Shown here piece by piece: positions 57,869 to 64,000 of a DNA stretch of 64,000 nt (its first letter is position 1; the number at the start of each line of letters is the position of its first letter). The notes under the pieces are model-generated. The model ran no database searches and was not told where the DNA came from. It worked only from the letters and a program-made list of their open reading frames with translations. The translations under genes were made by a program, and so were the position numbers. This DNA is from Photobacterium profundum (GTDB lineage Bacteria; Pseudomonadota; Gammaproteobacteria; Enterobacterales; Vibrionaceae): NCBI RefSeq assembly GCF_003026285.1, contig NZ_PYOD01000009.1:62001-126000 (forward strand), read 5' to 3'.

Positions 57869-59548
57869 ATGTTTAAATTCCGGCACTTAGCAATATTACT
57901 CAGTTGCCCCCTTGCCACCAGCAGCTTTGCTATGAGTATTCAGCCAGACCCCAATAACCCGGGTGGCTATGTTATACCTCGGTCTGATATTGAAGCTGCA
58001 GAGCAAGCTAAAACAACTGATCCAATGTATGACACCTGGGAAAAAGCACTTGAAACACTGCCTAATCAACAAGTTGAGACCATTTTACCAGGCTTAGCCT
58101 CTAATCCAAGTAACGTCATTCGAGCAGAGCGTGTATTTCCAAAAACAGAATGGAACTACCTAACGCAAATGGCTGCACCAGAATACACCTATACCCGCTT
58201 TCTTCGTGCAATAGGCAAATTCCCAGCGTTTTGTGGCGAATATACTGATGGTCGGGATTCCGACGCGATTTGTAAACGATCTATTATTACCTCTTTTGCC
58301 CATTTTGCTCAAGAAACAGGTGGCCATATTGCCGTCGACAATACTTGGGACAATCCGAAAGGTTTAGAAGAGTGGCAACAGGCATTGGTTCACGTTCGCG
58401 AGATGGGTTGGTCTGAAGGACAACCCGGCTATACAACTGGATGTGGTCAAGACGATTGGCAGAATAAACGCTGGCCATGTGCAGAAGGACAAGGCTATTT
58501 TGGACGTGGTGCCAAGCAGCTTTCATACCACTTTAACTATGGTGCTTTTTCTGAAGTCATGTTCGATGGTGATGCAACTGTCTTGCTTAACGACCCAGGA
58601 CGAGTTGCAGATTCGTGGCTAAATTTGGCTTCTGCAACATGGTTCTTTCTAACCCCTCAATCGCCCAAACCTGCCATGCTGCACGTAATTGATCGTACAT
58701 GGAAGCCATCTCAGCGAGAAACAGAGGCAGGAATTGGCTACGGTTTTGGTACTACTATTAATATCATTAATGGTGGTATTGAATGTGGTGAACAAAATAA
58801 AGATAAAGGGCAACCCGTTAATCGTATTCGCTACTGGGAAGGATTATCAGATTACTACCAAATACCTATCCAAGCAGATGAAAAAAATACGTGCTGGCAG
58901 CAAAAACCATACGGTAGCCTTAACCTAGATGGTGCGACCCATGTACTTTACACCAACTGGGATGGTGACTGGACGTATTACGCTGATCGCCCAGGTGGAG
59001 TCTCTTTTGAGTGTAAGCTGGTAGGTTATCAAACTGCCTATTCAGCTTTGATTAAAGCTGACTACGAAAAATGTGTCACTAATTTCTATGAGTCTCACGC
59101 TAATTGGCCAAGCGTCCGCGTGGTTGATCAATTAGATCCTGTAGACCCTCCAGTTGATCCTGAGCCGCCAATCGATCCAGAACCTCCTGTCGATGGCACC
59201 TACCCTGCGTGGAACGTAAACACTGTTTACATCGGTGGTGAGAAAGTGAGTTACAACGGTGCTTCTTATGAAGCGAAATGGTGGTCACAAGGTAATGAAC
59301 CAATCAAAGGTAATCCGTGGAAACTCATTTCCAATACTCCCGTCAACCCAGAACCACAGATAGAGCCAGAGCCGCCCGTTGTTTCGTTACCACCAACAGG
59401 TTTCGTTCAATGGATTGCAGGGCAAACAACTGTGAATAACGGTGATAAAATAATGAATATCGGTAAGTGCTTTGTTGCCAAAAATAGCCCAGGCGTTTGG
59501 GAAAGCCCTACCAGTACAAATTGGTTCTGGGATGAAGTTTCATGTTAA
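57869..59548 (+). CDS. Secreted GH19 chitinase with chitin-binding modules
   Basis: The 559-residue precursor has a Sec signal to about residue 22. Its GH19 domain (about 85-410) has catalytic Glu149 in [11 protein letters not shown], the substrate-groove motif [19 protein letters not shown] and the [11 protein letters not shown] end motif. Two Pro/Glu/Asp repeat linkers then separate a CBM5/12-like domain (about 445-490, [20 protein letters not shown]) and a C-terminal Trp-rich domain. GH19 enzymes invert at chitin beta-1,4 bonds and complement retaining GH18 enzymes such as the one at 6-9 kb. Monocistronic with its own terminator. Confidence 0.93.
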   Translation: MFKFRHLAILLSCPLATSSFAMSIQPDPNNPGGYVIPRSDIEAAEQAKTTDPMYDTWEKALETLPNQQVETILPGLASNPSNVIRAERVFPKTEWNYLTQMAAPEYTYTRFLRAIGKFPAFCGEYTDGRDSDAICKRSIITSFAHFAQETGGHIAVDNTWDNPKGLEEWQQALVHVREMGWSEGQPGYTTGCGQDDWQNKRWPCAEGQGYFGRGAKQLSYHFNYGAFSEVMFDGDATVLLNDPGRVADSWLNLASATWFFLTPQSPKPAMLHVIDRTWKPSQRETEAGIGYGFGTTINIINGGIECGEQNKDKGQPVNRIRYWEGLSDYYQIPIQADEKNTCWQQKPYGSLNLDGATHVLYTNWDGDWTYYADRPGGVSFECKLVGYQTAYSALIKADYEKCVTNFYESHANWPSVRVVDQLDPVDPPVDPEPPIDPEPPVDGTYPAWNVNTVYIGGEKVSYNGASYEAKWWSQGNEPIKGNPWKLISNTPVNPEPQIEPEPPVVSLPPTGFVQWIAGQTTVNNGDKIMNIGKCFVAKNSPGVWESPTSTNWFWDEVSC

Positions 59549-59576
59549 TAAAACGATGCACCGACTCTTAAATAGA

Positions 59577-59620
59577 AACCCTAACGTCTTTCTAGCAATA
59601 AGATAATCGTTAGGGTTTTC
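59577..59620 (+). terminator. Terminator after GH19 chitinase
   Basis: AACCCTAACG (59577-59586) pairs with CGTTAGGGTT (59608-59617), then TTTT. Confidence 0.88.
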
Positions 59621-60393
59621 CATAAAGACTCTCGCTATACTTTTTTACCCGAACAAAAAAATCGAATTGCTCGCAAAAAGTCGGGCCAAGCTCCGAGCCA
59701 AACATTGTTAATACCCTTGACTGTCTAACGCTTGGTACAAGCTGCGGAACCATTGCCCCCACTAAACTCTATCCAAATTTTGGTGGGGTGATGACATGGT
59801 CTATCAATTGAGATGAACATGATGGCTATAATTTTTCAGGTCCTGTTGGTGACAAGCTAAAGGCAATGAACGGGAAATAGCAGCAATAGGAAATAACAAC
59901 AACGAAAAAAATGATAAGAGATGTCAGTTTTTTTCTTAACTATAAATGCCCCCTGCCATAGATGGTAGAGAGCATTTTCTTCGAACACTCACTGCAAGCT
60001 AAATAATGTCCCTAAACATTTCTGATACCAATGCTATTAATAAGAATAAAGTTTCAACAACGAACTTATAAACAACATAATAAATAAGATTAGTGTCATA
60101 TTTACAACACCTAATCTTTAACATGATAAAATCTCAAATCAAACAAATATATTCACACTAAGAAACAGCACTCAGCAATAATAATTAGGACATAATAAAT
60201 ATCACTTCCAATTTAACCTCTCACTTTAGAAACCAAAAAATCAAATATAAAAACAACATATTTTATATTTATAATAATATCGCAAAAATGATAAATAGTT
60301 TTTACATTTATCACTCATTATTAGTTGGCAAGGAATAAAACTTAATCATTGTTAATTGTGTTAGAAATAAAATTAAAACACTAGGAGCGCGTA
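59621..60393. other. Long non-coding stretch: odd patch plus AT-rich leader
   Basis: About 770 bases without a supportable gene. 59650-59880 is richer in G and C than its surroundings and has a CCCCAC/GTGGGG hairpin (59757-59762, 59783-59788); it could be a decayed mobile element or RNA. 60031-60393 is extremely AT-rich, with an AAGATTAG/CTAATCTT inverted repeat (60086-60118), and leads to the peroxidase gene (TAGGAGCG before the ATG). Confidence 0.45.
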
Positions 60394-62694
60394 ATGAGTA
60401 ATAGAACGAATAAAAGACGTTCACGGCTCGGTGCTGTGATAGCAGCTACAACTATATTTGGATTATCGACAGGGTATGTTTATTCAGTAGAACCAGTTGT
60501 TGTTGAACCTCCATCTATTGGTTCATTAAAAGGAATAGAACCAGCTGCGGTTCCAGGCATTGAAAAATATATCAAGAATAAAGATGCTGCTATTAAGCTA
60601 GGTAAAGCCCTATTCTGGGATATGCAAACAGGTAGCGAAGGTCAAAGCTGTGGTAGTTGTCACTTCAGTGCCGGTGCGGATCCTCGTGATAGAAACCAAC
60701 TTAGCCCCGGTTTAAATCATACTGACCCAAGTAAAAGAGAAATATTCAACTCTACTAAGTCTGGCGGTAGCGGGGGACCGAATTACACCCTTACACTTGA
60801 TGATTATCCATTCACCCAATTTGCTGACCCCAAAGATCGTAACTCTAACATTGTATTTGAAACCGATGACGTAACTTCTTCCCAGGGTATATTTGGGAGT
60901 AAGTTTAATGGATTAAACATCGTCAAGGAATATAACGACTTTACTGATGGTATTGAAAATTGCGATAAAGTAGAAGATATATTCCATGTTGCCAATGTAG
61001 GTAGTCGAAAAGTTGAACCACGTAATACACCGACTATGATTAACGCCATTTTTAATTTCAGAAACTTTTGGGATGGTCGCGCAAATAACGTGTTTAATGG
61101 TGTAGACCCATTTGGTCGTCGAAATGAAGACGCAAGAGTTGTTTATTATAACCAATTAACCCACAGTACCAGCCTTGAAGAAGTTAATCTAATTAACTCA
61201 AGTGCAGCATCACAGGCTGTTGGTCCCCCTTTAAGTGATTTCGAAATGTCTTGTGGCGGAAAGTCATTTAAACAACTTGGCCGTAAAATGCTAAAACTTA
61301 AGCCGCTCGCATTACAGGAAGTTGACCCTACCGATAGTGTGCTTGGTTCAACAGCTGTACTTGGTGGCAAAGGTTTAATGGTTGATTACCGTAAACTGAT
61401 TATTGATGCCTTCCAAGACGGTTATTGGAAGAGCCCATATAAATCAACTGATGGCTATAACCAGTTTGAAATGAACTTTTCATTATTCTGGGGGCTAGCA
61501 ATCCAGATGTATGAAAGTACATTGATTTCAGATGATTCTCGATTCGACCGCTTTATGGATGGTGATTCTTATGCATTAACCAGTGAAGAACAAGCAGGTA
61601 TGGGCATCTTCCTAGGTAAAGGTAAGTGTGCAAACTGTCACAGCGGTCCTGAATTCTCGAAAGCTGCGACTCACCTTGTACCAGAAAACGAAGAAGATGG
61701 TTTAGTTGAACGTATGCTTATGGGCAACCAGCTTCCAGCTGCTTACGATAATGGATTCTACAACATTGGTGTTCGCCCATCTGAAGAAGACTTGGGAGTA
61801 GGTGCTGATGGACCATTTGGACACCCTCTATCCTTCACACGTCAAGCTCAGGTTGTAGCTGGTGGCGGTAATGCACCAGACGATTTTGAGGTAGATCCAG
61901 ATACGTTCGAAGTTAACCCAGGCGTACCGCTCACAGCGTATGAACCTAACGCAGTAGATGGCGCATTTAAAGTACCTGGTCTGCGAAATGTAGAACTAAC
62001 GGCACCTTATATGCACAATGGTGGTATGGCAACCCTAGAACAAGTTGTTGAGTTTTATAACCGAGGTGGTAATCGCCAAGGTACTGATACACATAATACA
62101 TCAGGCTTTGGATCTCACGATTCTAACCTAGACCCTGATATTAATAGCTTAGAACTATCATACGAAGAGCAAGCCAACCTTGTTGCCTTCTTAAAATCAC
62201 TAACAGATGACCGTGTTCGTTGGGAGGCTGCACCGTTTGATCGTCCACAGTTATTTGTACCAATCGGTCACCCTAATGATGAAAACTTTGCATCAAATCG
62301 TGGCGATGGTCTAGCAGTTGATGAGTGGTTAGAAATTCCGCGTGTGGGTGCACAAGGTCGAGCAGCTAAAAATCTACCAGCATTGGTTGGATTCTTAGAT
62401 GCACCAGAAGACCTTTCACCTGATGCGGTAAACGACTATGCAACAACAAAGCGTTATAGAACAATCACCCTTCGAGTGCTTGATAATGACGTAGTTAATG
62501 GTGCAGCGCTTGATAAGCGATCTGTCGTAGTCACTAACCTACCACCATCAAGTAAAGCAACTATCACAGTCAGAAATGACGGTACAATTTCGTACTTCGC
62601 GAAAAGTAAAGGTACATTTAGCTTTAACTACACCGTTAATGATGCCAACGGTAATACTTCAAACGTAGCAACAGTCACTGTAACAGTGAACTAA
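60394..62694 (+). CDS. Di-heme cytochrome c peroxidase/MauG-like protein with C-terminal adhesion-like domain
   Basis: This 766-residue exported protein (signal to about residue 31) has two c-type heme motifs, CGSCH at 86-90 and CANCH at 412-416. Conserved CCP/MauG surroundings include ALFWDMQTGSEGQSCGSCH, the RNTPTMINA stretch and VPGLRNVELTAPYMHNGG. Such enzymes reduce H2O2 with electrons from small c-type cytochromes, or oxidise other substrates, in the periplasm. It is far longer than classical peroxidases (about 330-350). The extra length comes from a 320-residue inter-heme region and a C-terminal beta-sandwich-like domain (about 675-766: RVLDNDVVNGAALDK..., FSFNYTVNDANGNTSN) of cadherin/Ig type. 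Confidence 0.88.
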   Translation: MSNRTNKRRSRLGAVIAATTIFGLSTGYVYSVEPVVVEPPSIGSLKGIEPAAVPGIEKYIKNKDAAIKLGKALFWDMQTGSEGQSCGSCHFSAGADPRDRNQLSPGLNHTDPSKREIFNSTKSGGSGGPNYTLTLDDYPFTQFADPKDRNSNIVFETDDVTSSQGIFGSKFNGLNIVKEYNDFTDGIENCDKVEDIFHVANVGSRKVEPRNTPTMINAIFNFRNFWDGRANNVFNGVDPFGRRNEDARVVYYNQLTHSTSLEEVNLINSSAASQAVGPPLSDFEMSCGGKSFKQLGRKMLKLKPLALQEVDPTDSVLGSTAVLGGKGLMVDYRKLIIDAFQDGYWKSPYKSTDGYNQFEMNFSLFWGLAIQMYESTLISDDSRFDRFMDGDSYALTSEEQAGMGIFLGKGKCANCHSGPEFSKAATHLVPENEEDGLVERMLMGNQLPAAYDNGFYNIGVRPSEEDLGVGADGPFGHPLSFTRQAQVVAGGGNAPDDFEVDPDTFEVNPGVPLTAYEPNAVDGAFKVPGLRNVELTAPYMHNGGMATLEQVVEFYNRGGNRQGTDTHNTSGFGSHDSNLDPDINSLELSYEEQANLVAFLKSLTDDRVRWEAAPFDRPQLFVPIGHPNDENFASNRGDGLAVDEWLEIPRVGAQGRAAKNLPALVGFLDAPEDLSPDAVNDYATTKRYRTITLRVLDNDVVNGAALDKRSVVVTNLPPSSKATITVRNDGTISYFAKSKGTFSFNYTVNDANGNTSNVATVTVTVN

Positions 62695-62720
62695 TTACCC
62701 TACAAAAAACTTGAAGTAAC

Positions 62721-62748
62721 AAAACCCAGATCGAAAGATCTGGGTTTT
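62721..62748 (+). terminator. Terminator after peroxidase gene
   Basis: Perfect 12-bp stem AAAACCCAGATC / GATCTGGGTTTT around GAAA. Confidence 0.92.
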
Positions 62749-62850
62749 CTTTTATATCGCACCTTCGGTACAGGCAATGTGCTTTTGCTTCGCTCAGGTG
62801 AACCCAATCTAGGATTCTGCATCCCTATCTTATTTGGTAAAACCCAGGCG

Positions 62851-62876
62851 TAAAAAAACCGCTAACAGAGTAGCGG
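62851..62876 (-). terminator. Terminator downstream of tRNA-like remnant
   Basis: CCGCTA (62859-62864) and TAGCGG (62871-62876); on the minus strand followed by seven T. It follows the 3' tRNA-like fragment at 62889-62940. Confidence 0.75.
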
Positions 62877-62888
62877 CTTCTTTGAATG

Positions 62889-62940
62889 TGGCGGAGTGTT
62901 CTGGGTGAGGTGGATTTGGAACAAATCCCTCTAGCCACAA
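62889..62940 (-). pseudogene. Decayed tRNA-Ser-like 3' end
   Basis: On the minus strand this stretch contains a T-arm-like GGATT-TGTTCCA-AATCC and ends ...CTCCGCCA, the same last eight bases as the intact tRNA-Ser including CCA. The next bases (CATTCAAAGAAG then a hairpin and T7) parallel those after the real tRNA (TATTTAGAAAAG, hairpin, T5). The acceptor 5' strand, D-arm and anticodon arm are not recognisable, and about 12 extra bases separate T-arm and acceptor. Confidence 0.4.
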
Positions 62941-62951
62941 TCCCTATATGC

Positions 62952-62983
62952 AAAAAGGGCGCTGATAAATCAGCGCCCTTTTC
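62952..62983 (-). terminator. Terminator after tRNA-Ser
   Basis: AAAAGGGCGCTGAT / ATCAGCGCCCTTTT stem with a very short loop, seven bases after the tRNA 3' end. Confidence 0.9.
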
Positions 62984-62989
62984 TAAATA

Positions 62990-63080
62990 TGGCGGAGAGA
63001 TAGGGATTTGAACCCTAGAAGGGCTATAAACCCTTGCCGGTTTTCAAGACCGGTGCTTTCGACCACTCAGCCATCTCTCC
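62990..63080 (-). tRNA. tRNA-Ser (UGA)
   Basis: On the minus strand: acceptor GGAGAGA ... TCTCTCC, discriminator G and encoded CCA. The D-arm region reads TGGCTGAGTGGTCGAAAGCA. The anticodon arm is CCGGTCTTGAAAACCGG with anticodon TGA. A long variable arm (AAGGGTTTATAGCCCTT), as required for serine tRNA, and the T-arm AGGGTTCAAATCCCT follow. All 91 bases including CCA are intact. It is closed by a strong terminator. Confidence 0.96.
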
Positions 63081-63271
63081 GTAGGCGGCAGATAATACGT
63101 ATCTTCTTCTTTGCTGTAAACTCTTTTTATTAACTATTGGCTCGACTGCGCAAATTATATATAAAATGATGAATAAATCGTTATTTAGCTGAAATTTCAC
63201 TTATTAATGACAACTTTTGTGTTTCTATATGTCCAATTATTGAATTTATTAATGTAAACACATAGACCGAT

Positions 63272-64000
63272 ATGCTTAGCAACATTAGCCGTTTTGCAGT
63301 TTACTGCTCATTATTTGCTTGCTTACCTTTTGTAAATCTAGCAAAAGCAAACTCGATACCTCCTTCAGGTAGTTCGTTATGCGCAGTTGAAATATCAACG
63401 ACGAATAACGTGTGGAAACAACTTAACAATACTTGTGATATTGGTGCTGGGTTATGGGGAAAAATACCAAAATCAAACACTGGTAGTTTCTGGGTTCAAT
63501 GTAACTACAGTAGCGCAATTCCAAACACAAATTTTTCGCGAAAAGTGAACCTCTTATTTCCGGACAATGCTTATTTAATAGAAGACACTGGTAAATATCG
63601 TTGTCTTATTGGTCCCTACTCGACGTACACCAAGGCTATGGGAGCAAAACAACAACTTGAAACCAAAAAAATAACAAGCACATTTATACGGCACACCACA
63701 AAAACAATATCTGGTTTAGCTAAATCACCTACATTAAAATCCGTATCAAAGTCCAAAAACACTCAAGTAACGCCAGCCAAAGAACCGAATAATCCCAAGC
63801 TAAACACGCTTGTTGAAAATCGAGTGGTACTTAACTCGATTATTTACTCTTTTACATTTAACGGATTACAGTATCACCAGCCCAAAGATATTTACTCGAC
63901 TGAAAATATGCCACCAATGTTCATTAATGAACAAGATAACTATTGGTCGCGTATAAATATTAATAGTGCTCAAAAATGGTGTCGCAACTATGGATTACGG
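63272..64000 (+). CDS. SPOR-domain-containing exported protein, C-terminus cut by window edge
   Basis: ATG 63272 opens 243 codons with no stop up to the window end. A Sec signal (to about residue 26, VNLAKA) is followed by a SPOR-like domain: TGSFWVQCNYSS... and TGKYRCLIGPYSTYTKAMGAKQQL (about 75-135), the fold that binds denuded septal peptidoglycan. A Lys/Ser/Thr/Pro-rich linker (about 150-180) leads to a second part with FNGLQYHQPKDIYST and AQKWCRNYGLR at the edge, which begins another domain I cannot name. It is divergent from tRNA-Ser. Confidence 0.75.
   Translation, partial: MLSNISRFAVYCSLFACLPFVNLAKANSIPPSGSSLCAVEISTTNNVWKQLNNTCDIGAGLWGKIPKSNTGSFWVQCNYSSAIPNTNFSRKVNLLFPDNAYLIEDTGKYRCLIGPYSTYTKAMGAKQQLETKKITSTFIRHTTKTISGLAKSPTLKSVSKSKNTQVTPAKEPNNPKLNTLVENRVVLNSIIYSFTFNGLQYHQPKDIYSTENMPPMFINEQDNYWSRININSAQKWCRNYGLR

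Overview
The window looks like chromosome 1 of a marine gamma-proteobacterium of the Vibrionaceae, most likely Photobacterium or a close relative. This rests on recognised gene order and family resemblance, not on a database search. The main pointers are: the conserved translation block thrS-infC-rpmI-rplT ... pheS-pheT-ihfA ... btuC-btuD; a divergent ribE/norM neighbourhood; a tandem glycine riboswitch before a Na+/amino-acid symporter; tandem OmpU/OmpH-type porins; and secreted GH18 and GH19 chitinases.

Layout. 1-6 kb: truncated J-domain protein, AraC-type regulator with a degenerate receiver domain, glycine riboswitch plus AgcS symporter, NTF2-like protein, HAD phosphatase and a Tat-exported HiPIP. 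6-14.5 kb: large modular GH18 chitinase, YegD (Hsp70-like), a thioredoxin-fold lipoprotein and two porins. 14.7-17.9 kb: split adenosylcobalamin-dependent ribonucleotide reductase (NrdJa/NrdJb) behind candidate NrdR boxes. 18-26 kb: YidE transporter, Cache chemoreceptor, and a LacI-regulated NhaC antiporter plus MalY/PatB C-S lyase unit. 26-31 kb (minus strand): astE, btuC, btuD, a Cys-containing membrane protein and a DsbA-family protein. 31-40.5 kb: ihfA, pheT, pheS, then a GNAT/LysR pair on the plus strand, then rplT, rpmI, infC (ATT start) and thrS. 40.9-51.3 kb: LRR-kinase, YqfB, the complete histidine utilisation cluster hutC-hutI-hutG-hutU-hutH with HutC operators, YniA-type kinase and HxpB phosphatase. 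51.6-57.4 kb: CPXCG protein, ribE, a four-gene Met/His-rich two-component module, and norM. 57.8-64 kb: GH19 chitinase, a di-heme peroxidase with a C-terminal adhesion-like domain, tRNA-Ser(UGA) with a decayed neighbour, and a truncated SPOR-domain protein.

How the genes work together. Chitin is cut outside the cell by the two chitinases, and porins admit the oligomers. Histidine is degraded to glutamate by HutHUIG under HutC, and AstE also releases glutamate. BtuCD imports the B12 that the class II ribonucleotide reductase needs. The most novel-looking unit is the divergent module at 52.8-55.7 kb. Its sensor kinase has a Met/His-rich periplasmic patch, and it faces an exported Met-rich small protein and a SHOCT-domain membrane peptide, with phased direct repeats between them. 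It looks like a periplasmic metal (copper-like) stress circuit, placed between ribE and norM. No insertion sequence, phage or CRISPR array was seen; two tRNA-like 3' ends and several short unannotated ORFs are the main loose ends.
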